The notes under the pieces: model-generated
What the model was told of the DNA's origin: nothing
Database searches by the model: none
The model's input: the letters and a program-made list of their open reading frames with translations, nothing else
Shown here: one piece after another, positions 8,714 to 16,052 of the stretch
Numbering within the stretch: position 1 is the first letter of the stretch
How the letters are laid out: every line of letters begins with the position of its first letter
Made by a program: the position numbers and the translations under genes
Assembly (NCBI GenBank): GCA_964582785.1
Contig: CAZOTT010000037.1
Span: 1-23,561, forward strand
Length of the DNA stretch: 23,561 nt
Source: JAMOQA01 sp964582785
GTDB taxonomy: Bacteria > Acidobacteriota > Polarisedimenticolia > J045
Direction: 5' to 3'

Positions 8714-9900
8714 CGGGTCACCTCCCTGGCGCCGGCGGCGGGGCCGCGGCGGGTACGGGCGGACGGGCCGGCGGGGCCCAGCAGGGGCAGCACGTCCCGG
8801 CAGTCGGGAGGCGTCGCCGGGAGCAGGCGGGCGAGCCGCCGCAGGGAACGGAGGGCGCTCCGGGCCTCCCGGTCCCGGCCCGCCTCCCGGGCGAGGCGCC
8901 ACTCCTCCACGTAGGAGAGGAACACCTCGGCGTGGAGACCGAGCCGTCGCGCCCGCCGCCGGGCCTCCCGGAGGTGGAGCCGGGCGGCGGCGGGCCTGCC
9001 CGCCACCCGTTCGACCCGCGCCTCCTCGATCGAGGCCTGGACCGCCACCTGCTGGAACCCGTCCCGCAGGGCGCGGGCACCGGCGTCCCGGGCCAGCCGT
9101 CGCGCCCGGGCCAGGTCCCCGCGCCGGCGGAGCACTCCCGCGAGGCGCACCGCCGCGTCCAGCTCCCCGACGGGATCCCCCGCGCGCCGCAGGGCTTCCC
9201 GTGCCCGCAGCCAGGCTTCCTCGGCCTCGGGCAGCCGGCCCCGGGACTCGAGCACCCGGGCCTCCAGGCCCGGCGCGGCGGCCTCGATCGGCCCGGGCCA
9301 GGGACGGGGCACCTCCGCCAGCGCCAGCCAGGCCCCCCGGGCCAGCACCGGCTGGCCGAGGCCGAGGGCACAGCGGCAGAGCAGGAAGGCGGTCCAGGCG
9401 AGGTCGGGGCCGTCCAGTTCCCGCTCCTCGAGCAGGTCCTCGAGAACCAGCCGGGCGGCGCGCCAGCGGGCGGCCGCGGCCAGGGCCCGGGCGACGCCCA
9501 GGGTGGCCGTGACCCGCTCTCCCTCGTCCTCGGCCCGGTCGCGGGCCGCCTGGTACAGGGCGAGGGCCCGGTAGACCCGCCCCGAGCGGCCCGCCCGCGC
9601 CGCCTGTTCGATCTCCCGGGCGGGGGCGGCGGTGTCCGCTTCCCCCCGCTCGGTCGCCGCCAGCAGGTCCAGCTCGAGTCGTTCCGCGAGGGCCCCGACC
9701 CGGACCCGGTACACCCGGGCCAGGGAGACGAGCTTCGGCAGGGTCAGCCGCGCCCGCCCGTTTTCCAGCCGGGAGAGCAGGCTTTTGCCCACCGGTTCCG
9801 GGTCGTCCCGCGTGGCCCGCTCGACGTCCTCGAGGGACAGCCGGCGGGACTCCCTCAGGGTTCGCAGGAAGGTACCGTAACTGCGCAGGGCTGCATCCAC
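8710..9900 (-). CDS. XRE-type helix-turn-helix regulator with TPR-like C-terminal region
   Basis: This 396-aa protein has an N-terminal XRE/Cro-type HTH at about residues 8-72 (FLRTLRESRRLSLEDVE, LLSRLENGRARLTLPKLVSLARVY). The remaining roughly 300 residues are Ala/Arg/Leu-rich helical pairs, such as ARALAAAARWRAARLVLEDLLEE and AGVLRRRGDLARARRLARDAG, consistent with TPR-type repeats. The architecture recalls RRNPP or tetratricopeptide transcription regulators, in which the repeats bind a peptide or partner; no ligand is evident here. The start is GTG at 9900, preceded by GGAGGAGGG about six bases upstream. The C-terminal end overlaps the exported protein gene, making that product the likely target or partner. 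It could instead be a repeat-scaffold regulator with unrelated targets. Confidence 0.85.
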   Translation of the reverse strand: MDAALRSYGTFLRTLRESRRLSLEDVERATRDDPEPVGKSLLSRLENGRARLTLPKLVSLARVYRVRVGALAERLELDLLAATERGEADTAAPAREIEQAARAGRSGRVYRALALYQAARDRAEDEGERVTATLGVARALAAAARWRAARLVLEDLLEERELDGPDLAWTAFLLCRCALGLGQPVLARGAWLALAEVPRPWPGPIEAAAPGLEARVLESRGRLPEAEEAWLRAREALRRAGDPVGELDAAVRLAGVLRRRGDLARARRLARDAGARALRDGFQQVAVQASIEEARVERVAGRPAAARLHLREARRRARRLGLHAEVFLSYVEEWRLAREAGRDREARSALRSLRRLARLLPATPPDCRDVLPLLGPAGPSARTRRGPAAGAREVTR

Positions 9901-9998
9901 GTTCTCCCTCCTCCCCGGGGCCCGCTCGGGCCCGTCGGCGGCCGCTGTCGGCCGGCACCGGGGCAGGTACGGGGAGAAGAGGGCGGGGGGAAGGGGAT

Positions 9999-10021
9999 CC
10001 CGGGCCGGGGCCCGGCCCGGG
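9999..10021. repeat. Perfect 8-bp inverted repeat upstream of the regulator gene
   Basis: CCCGGGCC (9999-10006) and GGCCCGGG (10014-10021) form a perfect inverted repeat around a 7-base centre. It lies about 100 bases upstream of the GTG start of the HTH regulator and just past the terminator of the YtxH operon. It could be an operator, a second hairpin for termination, or chance in very G+C-rich DNA. Confidence 0.4.
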
Positions 10022-10034
10022 CGCCGGAAATGCC

Positions 10035-10060
10035 GAAGCCCCCCGCGAACGGGGGGCTTC
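10035..10060 (-). terminator. Strong hairpin, terminator of the DUF948/YtxH pair
   Basis: A perfect 10-bp stem, GAAGCCCCCC with GGGGGGCTTC, encloses a 6-base loop, starting 27 bases past the stop codon of the minus-strand YtxH gene. The minus strand continues with only a short T stretch (ATTTCC), so intrinsic termination may be incomplete or factor-assisted. It separates the DUF948/YtxH pair from the regulator pair. Confidence 0.75.
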
Positions 10061-10086
10061 CGCGTTGCAGGACCGGAACGCCGGCC

Positions 10087-10422
10087 TCAGGCGTCCCCTT
10101 CGCCTTCCGCCTCCCTGCGGCCGATCTTCTGGCGGATGGCGCCGGTCCCCTCGCGGACCTTCTCCGTCACCCGGTCCGCCACCCCGCGGACCTTTTCCTG
10201 CGCCTCCCCGGCCACCTTCTTCACCTTCTCGGTGGCCTCGCGGGAGAGCACCTCGAGCCTTTCCTTCGTCTTCTCGGTGGTGTCCTGGGCCCAGCGGCTG
10301 ATCTCCTCGCGGGTCTCCTTCCCGGACTTCGGGGCGGTCAGCAGGGCCACCGCCGCGCCGACGAGCCCCCCGAGGAGGAAGGCGCCGAGCAGGGTTCCAG
10401 CGGAGCAGCGATCGTCACTCAT
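10087..10422 (-). CDS. YtxH domain-containing protein
   Basis: This 111-aa protein has a Gly/Ala/Leu membrane segment near residues 10-28 (LLGAFLLGGLVGAAVALL), followed directly by the YtxH signature TAPKSGKETREEI. The rest of the chain is a long, highly charged helix with repeated EKVK/EKTKE/EKVR units, probably coiled-coil. YtxH-family proteins are small membrane-anchored proteins linked to general stress in Bacillus, with no known biochemical activity. The ATG at 10422 has GGGAGG about nine bases upstream. The start overlaps the end of the DUF948-like gene by eight bases, so the two are coupled. Transcription probably ends at the hairpin at 10035-10060. Confidence 0.88.
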   Translation of the reverse strand: MSDDRCSAGTLLGAFLLGGLVGAAVALLTAPKSGKETREEISRWAQDTTEKTKERLEVLSREATEKVKKVAGEAQEKVRGVADRVTEKVREGTGAIRQKIGRREAEGEGDA

Positions 10423-10795
10423 CGTCGTTTCCTCCCTTCCGGCGGCGTCCGTCCCGGCCCGACCGGAGCCGGCGCAGCGCCGTCCACGTGCCGGCGACGC
10501 CGGCCAGGAGCGAGGCCCAGGGGGCGATCCGGCTGCCGCCTCCCTTGCCGGACCCGAGGAGATTGCCCAGCTGGCGGATCCCGCTCGTCGTCCTGGCCAG
10601 CGCTTCGGTGACGTGCTCGACGTGTTCGAGGGTCTTCTCGGTGCCCGGCGCCACCCGGTCGAGCACCTCCCGGACGCGCCGCGCCGTGGCCCGGACCTCG
10701 ACGAGGGTACTGACGGCGACCCCCGTGAGGATCGCGGCCAGCGTGACGAGGACCGTGCCGAAAATGATTCCGACGACCTGGAGCATCTCGCTCAT
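10415..10795 (-). CDS. DUF948-like small membrane protein
   Basis: This 126-aa protein has an N-terminal membrane helix (VVGIIFGTVLVTLAAILTGVAV), then a helical region of the kind found in DUF948 proteins (VEVRATARRVREVLDRVAPGTEKTLEHVEHVTEAL), a Gly/Ser linker, a second weakly hydrophobic stretch (WASLLAGVAGTW) and a basic tail ending in NDDE. DUF948 genes commonly sit next to YtxH genes, as here, which supports the call. The role is unknown; membrane-associated stress or envelope functions are often suggested. There is no strong ribosome site before the ATG at 10795. A promoter-like pair ends six bases upstream, so the mRNA may be leaderless. Confidence 0.75.
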   Translation of the reverse strand: MSEMLQVVGIIFGTVLVTLAAILTGVAVSTLVEVRATARRVREVLDRVAPGTEKTLEHVEHVTEALARTTSGIRQLGNLLGSGKGGGSRIAPWASLLAGVAGTWTALRRLRSGRDGRRRKGGNDDE

Positions 10796-10801
10796 GGAGA
10801 C

Positions 10802-10830
10802 TTCTTAACACCGCGACCGGCGGGTGTCCA
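10802..10830 (-). promoter_or_regulatory. Promoter of the DUF948/YtxH pair, possibly leaderless
   Basis: On the minus strand, TGGACA (10830-10825) and TAAGAA (10807-10802) are separated by 17 bases. The -10 ends six bases before the ATG at 10795, so transcription would begin at or beside the start codon. The -35 is a close match to consensus; the -10 is weaker. Confidence 0.5.
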
Positions 10831-10894
10831 CCCGGCGCGAGGTGCGCCGCCGGTCCGCCGCGGATGGTCCGCGCGTTGTTCCTGCCGCGCCGCG

Positions 10895-10923
10895 TTCGAC
10901 CGGGACGCGTGCCCGGCTAGAAT
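10895..10923 (+). promoter_or_regulatory. Promoter of the hydroxyacid dehydrogenase gene, probably leaderless
   Basis: TTCGAC (10895-10900) and TAGAAT (10918-10923) are separated by 17 bases. The ATG at 10931 follows seven bases after the -10, so the predicted transcription start falls on or next to the start codon. The ATG at 10922 is in frame but lies within the -10 itself, which argues against its use. Confidence 0.65.
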
Positions 10924-10930
10924 GGCGCCC

Positions 10931-11899
10931 ATGGGCGCGGAAGGGCGGGAACACCCGGTCATCGGCTTCGCGGCGCCCCCGGACGGGGGCGTGGTCGAGG
11001 GCCTGGAGCGGGAAGGCATCCCGGTGACGGCGGCCGGCGAGACCCTCCGGGGCGCCGTCCTCGGGAGGTTCGCCGCCTCCGTCCCGATCCTCGTCGTGCG
11101 TTCTTCCCAGCGGATCGACGGCGAAGTCCTCCGGGCCGGGGTGGCCGGCCGCCTGCGGGCGGTCGTCCAGGCCTCGGCCGGCCTCGACAACATCGACCTG
11201 GAGGCCGCCGGCCGGCACGGCGTCCGCGTGGTGCCGGTCGATCCCGGGAACGCCGTGGCGGTGGCCGAGCTGGTCCTGGCTTCCCTGCTGGCCCTCTTCC
11301 GGAACCTGCGGGAGAGATGGATCCGGACCGCCGGGGGCGCCTGGCCGGACCGGGAGCGGCTCCCGGACCGGGAGGTCCACGGCAGGGTGCTGGGGCTCGT
11401 CGGCCTCGGCCGCACCGGGAGCCGCGTCGCGTGCGGGGCCCGCGCCCTGGGCATGCGGGTGCTGGCGGTGGACCCTTACGTCCCCGCCGACCGGTTCCGG
11501 CGGCTGGGCGTGGAGCGGGCCGGGAGCCTCGACGAGATGCTGCCGCGCCTGGACGCCCTCTCCCTGCACTGCCCGCTGACGCCGGAAACCCGCGGCCTCG
11601 TCGGGGAACGGGAACTCTCCCTGCTGCCCCGGGGGGCGGTCCTCGTGAACGCGGCCCGGGGGGCCGTGGTGGACGGAAAGGCCCTGCGGGACGCCCTGGA
11701 CCGGGGGCACCTCTCGGGAGCGGCCCTCGACACCTGGTTCCCGGAACCACCGCCGCCGGGGAGCCTGCGGGATCACCCCCGGGTCCTGCCCACCCCCCAC
11801 TGCGGGGGGCATACCGTGGAATCCCACGCCCGGCGGGCGCGCCACCTCCTGCGTGCCCTCCTGGCCCTCGCCCGGGAGACCGGGCCCGGAGTCCCATGA
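10931..11899 (+). CDS. D-isomer-specific 2-hydroxyacid dehydrogenase
   Basis: This 322-aa NAD(P)-dependent oxidoreductase has the split N-terminal catalytic domain (VVRSS, VVQASAGLDNID) around a Rossmann domain with GLVGLGRTGSRVA. The catalytic set is visible: the Arg in NAARGAVVD, the Glu in WFPEP and the His in PHCGGHT. The helix that follows the catalytic His is normal. The family includes phosphoglycerate, glyoxylate/hydroxypyruvate, D-lactate and erythronate dehydrogenases; the C-terminal regulatory ACT domain of long SerA proteins is absent, and the substrate cannot be told. The start at 10931 is chosen from the promoter position; no Shine-Dalgarno sequence is possible if the mRNA is leaderless. 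It overlaps the next gene by four bases (ATGA). Confidence 0.88.
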   Translation: MGAEGREHPVIGFAAPPDGGVVEGLEREGIPVTAAGETLRGAVLGRFAASVPILVVRSSQRIDGEVLRAGVAGRLRAVVQASAGLDNIDLEAAGRHGVRVVPVDPGNAVAVAELVLASLLALFRNLRERWIRTAGGAWPDRERLPDREVHGRVLGLVGLGRTGSRVACGARALGMRVLAVDPYVPADRFRRLGVERAGSLDEMLPRLDALSLHCPLTPETRGLVGERELSLLPRGAVLVNAARGAVVDGKALRDALDRGHLSGAALDTWFPEPPPPGSLRDHPRVLPTPHCGGHTVESHARRARHLLRALLALARETGPGVP

Positions 11900-13995
11900 C
11901 GAACGACGGTCTCCCCGGGACGGGGCCGGCGATGCGCCGCGCCCCCGTGTTGCGGGCCCTCGCCTGCCTCCTCGCCCTCCTGCTGCCGGCCGTGGTCGCC
12001 GGCGCGGCCCGGCGCCGGGCTCCCGCCCCGGTGCCCCCGGTCGCCGGCTTCCTGGAGGCGGGCCGGGTGCTCGGCCTGGTCGTCCCGGGAGACCGGGCCG
12101 CCGTGGCCGGGGTCGTGCCCGGCGCGGGGGACGGGTCCCGGGACACCGTGGCCCGGTTCCTCGCGGCGGAGGCCCTGGCCCGGGAACTGGCCGCGCCGGG
12201 GGAACGGCCGTTCGTCGCGCTGGGCGGAGGGAACCTGTCCGGGACGTGGATCGCCGTCGGGGAACTTGCTCCCGGCGAGGTCGTTCCCCTGGCGCGGCGG
12301 CTCCTGGCGCCGCCCCGTCCCGGCCGTGACGCCCTGGCCGCGGCCCGGGAGTTTGCCCGTGCCCGTGCCCGGGCGTTCGCGGACGACCCGCTGCTCCGGG
12401 CCCGGGCCGCCGCCTGGGCGGAGTGCTTCCCCGGGCGGCCCGACCCGTGGAGCGGGTGGGGCACCGTCGAGGAGCAGGAAGGAATCTCCGACGGGGAGCT
12501 GCGGAAGGTCGCGGCCGGGCTGGCGGCGGCGCGTCTGATCGTTGCCGGGCCCCGCCGCCCGGCGGCGGGGCTCCGGGACCTGCCCGCGGGGGAAGACGTT
12601 TCCCGGGCGGCGGGGCCGCCGCCGGAGCTGCCTGCCCGGGTCCTGGTGGAACGGGACGGGGGGGACCGGGTGGCCATCGTCCTCGCCTGGCGCGGCGATC
12701 CGCTTCCGGACCCGTGGGGCGGGGGAAACCGGGCGCTGGCGGAACTGATGGTCCTCGCGGAGGCCCTCCGGGAGGGGGAGGGCAGCCTTTCCCAGCGGCT
12801 GGCCGTGGCCGCGGGGGAGGACGCGGTCCTCGCCAGCGACGCGGTCCTGGAGCGGGGACCCGGGGGCGTCCTGCTGCGCCTCGAGGTCGTGGTGCGCCCC
12901 CGGGTGGCCCGGCGGGCCCTCGAGATCCTGGAGGGGACGGTCGCCTCGCTGAAGGAACTGCAGCTCCGCCGCGACGCCGTGATGCGGGCCCGGGCGCGCC
13001 TCGACGCCCGGGCCGCCGCCCTCGCCGGCAGGCCCGGGGCGGTGCTCCGGGAGGCGGCCCGGGGGGTTCTCCTCGCCTGGCCCCCGCCGGACCGCTGGAA
13101 GCGCCCGGTGGATCCCGCCGGGGTGGCCGCCCGGGCCCGGGCCTTCCTGCGCCCGGATCACCGGGTGCTGGCGGTGGCCGGCCCGGCCGGGGAGTCCCTG
13201 GTGGCGGCCCTCGAGGAGGGCGGGCAGGGGGGAGAACTCGTCCGGGTGCCGTGGTCCGCCTTCGATCCCCGGCGTCCGGGGCTGCGCCGCGAGGACCCGG
13301 TGATCGCCCGGGCCCGGCGCCTGCTGGCCCGGCTGGCCCCGGACGGCCTGCCCGGCGAGGGGGAAACCTTCCGGGCCCGGTACGAGGTGGCGGTGGAAAC
13401 CCCCCTCGGCACCGGCCGGCACCGCCTGGTCGTCGCCCGCCTCCCCTCCGGGATCTCCGTGCGGGCGGAGGGGGACGACTGGGCCGTGGAGGGAGAGGAG
13501 GACGACGCCGGGGCCGAGGCCTGGGTGACCCGGGGCGGGACCGGGGAGTCGGGTCCCCTGCCGGTACCGCCGGGGTCCGTCGATCTGCTGGGCTGGGTGG
13601 AGCCGGTCCTCCTCGCCCAGGGCCTGCTCTCCGGCCGGCTGGCGCCGGCTCCCTGCGGCGAGGACGAGATCGCCGCGGTCCTGCCCGGCGGCCGCCGCAT
13701 CGTCCTCCGCCTGGACCCGGAGGGCATGCCCCGGACGGCCCGGGTGTACGCCCCGGGAAAGGGGCGGGAACCGTTCCGGACGGTCCGCTACGCCGGGTTC
13801 CGGCGGGTGGACGGGGTCCTCGTCGCCGCGGAACTGGCCTGCCGCCCCCGGGACGGCATGGAGGAACACCGGCGCCTGGTTTCCTTCTCCTTCGGGGGGG
13901 CGGAGCCCGCGGAGAACGGGGGGGAGGCGCGGTCCCCCGGGGACGGCGAAACGCCGGAAAAAGAGTTGTCCGGCAGGCAGGAGGGTCTAGAATGA
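11896..13995 (+). CDS. Exported M16-like (probably inactive) peptidase-fold protein
   Basis: This 699-aa protein has a hydrophobic signal sequence (LRALACLLALLLPAVVAGA), best read from an ATG at 11896 or 11932. Residues about 50-225 and 235-455 follow the pattern of M16 (insulysin/pitrilysin-like) domains: ECFPGRPDPWSGWGTVEEQEGISDGELRKV matches in pattern the segment that normally reads FxxHPYGxxxxGxxExI, followed by LIVAGP; the second half has VAIVLAWRGD and RVLAVAGP. The zinc motif HxxEH of active M16 enzymes is not present. Residues about 470-660 form a beta-rich segment (TARVYAPGKG, RTVRYAGFRRVDG) that looks LolA-like. The protein is therefore perhaps a periplasmic non-catalytic partner or chaperone. 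The start overlaps the dehydrogenase stop (ATGA). The fold assignment is by eye only. Confidence 0.6.
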   Translation: MTNDGLPGTGPAMRRAPVLRALACLLALLLPAVVAGAARRRAPAPVPPVAGFLEAGRVLGLVVPGDRAAVAGVVPGAGDGSRDTVARFLAAEALARELAAPGERPFVALGGGNLSGTWIAVGELAPGEVVPLARRLLAPPRPGRDALAAAREFARARARAFADDPLLRARAAAWAECFPGRPDPWSGWGTVEEQEGISDGELRKVAAGLAAARLIVAGPRRPAAGLRDLPAGEDVSRAAGPPPELPARVLVERDGGDRVAIVLAWRGDPLPDPWGGGNRALAELMVLAEALREGEGSLSQRLAVAAGEDAVLASDAVLERGPGGVLLRLEVVVRPRVARRALEILEGTVASLKELQLRRDAVMRARARLDARAAALAGRPGAVLREAARGVLLAWPPPDRWKRPVDPAGVAARARAFLRPDHRVLAVAGPAGESLVAALEEGGQGGELVRVPWSAFDPRRPGLRREDPVIARARRLLARLAPDGLPGEGETFRARYEVAVETPLGTGRHRLVVARLPSGISVRAEGDDWAVEGEEDDAGAEAWVTRGGTGESGPLPVPPGSVDLLGWVEPVLLAQGLLSGRLAPAPCGEDEIAAVLPGGRRIVLRLDPEGMPRTARVYAPGKGREPFRTVRYAGFRRVDGVLVAAELACRPRDGMEEHRRLVSFSFGGAEPAENGGEARSPGDGETPEKELSGRQEGLE
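13966..13993 (+). promoter_or_regulatory. Promoter of korAB
   Basis: TTGTCC (13966-13971) and TAGAAT (13988-13993) are separated by 16 bases. The -10 overlaps the stop codon of the M16-like gene. Transcription from about 14000 would leave a leader of about 185 bases before korA. That leader (13996-14184) contains no convincing gene. Confidence 0.6.
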
Positions 13996-14184
13996 GCCCC
14001 CTCCGCCGGGCCGCCGCGGCCCGGGCCGGGGGAGCGGGAGCGGGCCGGGCCCGGGGGCACCGGCCGACGTGAAACTCCTCGTCCGGGCGGACGGGACCGC
14101 GGACCCCTCGAGGCCTATGTTCGACAACGCGGGGATCGGGGCGCTGGCCCGGGGTACGCCGGGACGAGGGCGAGGGCGCATTCC

Positions 14185-16050
14185 ATGGCGACGAAGTCCG
14201 AAGAGAGCCGACCTGCCGCCGCCGAGCGGCAACCCGTCGACGAGGTCACGATCCGGATCGCCGGGGACTCCGGGGACGGGATCCAGCTCACGGGGACACA
14301 ACTGACGGTCTCCTCCGCCCTGGCGGGGAACGACCTGGCCACGCTGCCGGACTACCCGGCGGAGATCCGGGCCCCGGCGGGAACCCTGCCGGGGGTGTCG
14401 GGGTTCCAGATCCACTTTTCCTCCCACGAGATCCTGACCCCCGGGGACAAGGCCGACGTGCTGGTGGCCTTCAACCCGGCGGCGCTGAAGGTCAACCTGC
14501 CCGACCTGCGGCCCGGCGGGATCCTGATCGTCAACCGGAACGCCTTCGACGAGAACGCGCTCCAGAAGGCGGGTTACGCCAGCAACCCGCTCGAGGACGG
14601 TTCTCTCCAGGGGTACCGGCTCTACGCGGTGGAGATCACGAAGCTCACCCGCGAGGCGCTCAAGGACTCGGGCCTGACCTTCCGGGAGCAGGACCGCTGC
14701 AAGAACTTCTTCGCCCTCGGGATGGTGTACTGGCTCTATTCCCGGCCCCTCGAGCCGACGATCGAGTGGATCCGGGAGAAGTTCAGGGCCCGTCCCGAGC
14801 TGGCGAAGGCCAACGAGAAGGTTCTCCGGGCCGGCTACAACTACGCCGACATCGCGCGCATCTTCCAGACGGTCTACGAGGTGCCGCCGGCCAGGCTCGC
14901 CCCGGGGACCTACCGCCACGTGGACGGCAACGAGGCGGTGGCCCTGGCGATGGCCACGGTCGCCCAGACCACCGGCGTCCCGGTCTTCCTCGGCTCCTAC
15001 CCGATCACCCCGGCCAGCTCGATTCTCCACCAGGCGAGCAAGCTGCGGGCGTTCGGGGTGACGACGTTCCAGGCCGAGGACGAGATCGCCGGCATCGGGT
15101 CGTCGGTCGGCGCCGCCTTCGCCGGCAACATCGCCTACACGACGACCAGCGGCCCCGGTCTCTCCCTCAAGGGGGAGATCGTCGGCCTCGCCGTCATCCT
15201 CGAGCTGCCCCTCGTGATCATCGACGTCCAGCGGGGAGGTCCCTCGACCGGACTGCCGACGAAGACCGAGCAGGCGGACCTGCTCCAGGCGATGTGGGGG
15301 CGGCACGGCGAAGCCCCGCTGCCGGTCCTGGCGGCGACGTCCCCGGGGGACTGCTTCTGGATGACCCTCGAGGCGACCCGGATCGCGGTCAGGTACATGA
15401 CGCCCGTCCTGCTGCTCACCGAGGGGTACCTGGCCAACGGCGCCGAGCCGTGGCGGGTGCCGACCCTCGACGAGATCCCGCGGATCGAGGTGAAGTACTT
15501 CGATGACCCCGGGGCCTTCCGGGGCGTCTACCACCGCGACCCGGAGACGCTGGCGCGGCCCTGGATCCGGCCGGGGACCCCGGGCCTCGAGCACCGGGTC
15601 GGGGGGCTCGAAAAGGACGAGATGGGTCGCGTCTCCTACGACCCGGAAAACCACCAGAAGATGTGCGAGCTGCGGGCGAAGAAGGTCGCCGGGATCGTGG
15701 ACGACATTCCGCCCGCGAAGCTCGAGGAGGGGAGCCTCGACGACGACCTGCTGGTGGTCGCCTGGGGAGCGACCTACGGGGCGGTCACCCAGGCGGTGCG
15801 GGAGGAGCGCGCCGCTGGCCGCCGGGTGGCCAGCGTTCACCTGCGCTACCTGAACCCGCTGCCCCGGGGGTTCGAGGAGATCCTGCGGAGCTTCGACCGG
15901 ATCCTGGTCCCCGAGCTGAACCTCGGGCAACTGGAGAAGCTGATCCGCATGGAGTACCTGATCGACGTGGAGGGGCTCCACAAGGTTCAGGGCCAGCCCT
16001 TCCGGGTCCACGAGATCCGCCAGCGCATCCAAGAGATGCTGGGAGCGTGA
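14185..16050 (+). CDS. korA: 2-oxoacid:ferredoxin oxidoreductase, gamma-alpha fused subunit (KorA type)
   Basis: This 621-aa subunit works with KorB to convert a 2-oxoacid (probably 2-oxoglutarate) and CoA to acyl-CoA, CO2 and reduced ferredoxin. The N-terminal part (about 20-200) is the gamma-type domain (IRIAGDSGDGIQLTG, PDYPAEIRAPAG, NPAALKVNLPDLRPGG). The alpha part begins near residue 245 (VDGNEAVALAMATVA) with the YPITPAS motif at Tyr272, and contains QAEDEIAGIGSSVGAAFAG and TTSGPGLSLKGE. The C-terminal domain (WGATYGAVTQAV, LRYLNPLP, VPELNLGQLEKLIR) is typical. No fused ferredoxin domain or thiamine site is present, as expected for this subunit. An ATG at 14185 follows purine-rich GAGGGCG. 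korB starts three bases after its stop. The substrate (2-oxoglutarate rather than pyruvate) is inferred from overall resemblance. Confidence 0.93.
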   Translation: MATKSEESRPAAAERQPVDEVTIRIAGDSGDGIQLTGTQLTVSSALAGNDLATLPDYPAEIRAPAGTLPGVSGFQIHFSSHEILTPGDKADVLVAFNPAALKVNLPDLRPGGILIVNRNAFDENALQKAGYASNPLEDGSLQGYRLYAVEITKLTREALKDSGLTFREQDRCKNFFALGMVYWLYSRPLEPTIEWIREKFRARPELAKANEKVLRAGYNYADIARIFQTVYEVPPARLAPGTYRHVDGNEAVALAMATVAQTTGVPVFLGSYPITPASSILHQASKLRAFGVTTFQAEDEIAGIGSSVGAAFAGNIAYTTTSGPGLSLKGEIVGLAVILELPLVIIDVQRGGPSTGLPTKTEQADLLQAMWGRHGEAPLPVLAATSPGDCFWMTLEATRIAVRYMTPVLLLTEGYLANGAEPWRVPTLDEIPRIEVKYFDDPGAFRGVYHRDPETLARPWIRPGTPGLEHRVGGLEKDEMGRVSYDPENHQKMCELRAKKVAGIVDDIPPAKLEEGSLDDDLLVVAWGATYGAVTQAVREERAAGRRVASVHLRYLNPLPRGFEEILRSFDRILVPELNLGQLEKLIRMEYLIDVEGLHKVQGQPFRVHEIRQRIQEMLGA

Positions 16051-16052
16051 CC

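Noticed and set aside
10136..10930. Plus-strand frame extending the hydroxyacid dehydrogenase upstream to 10136
   Set aside because: The extra residues are a shadow of the minus-strand YtxH and DUF948 genes, and the dehydrogenase fold starts just after 10931.
14069..14305. Possible small gene (78 codons) in the korA leader
   Set aside because: It overlaps korA by 121 bases, has a low-complexity Arg/Ser/Pro sequence and shows no ribosome site.
13987..16032. Long minus-strand frame opposite korA
   Set aside because: It has composition typical of antisense shadow frames with no motif, while korA is unmistakable.
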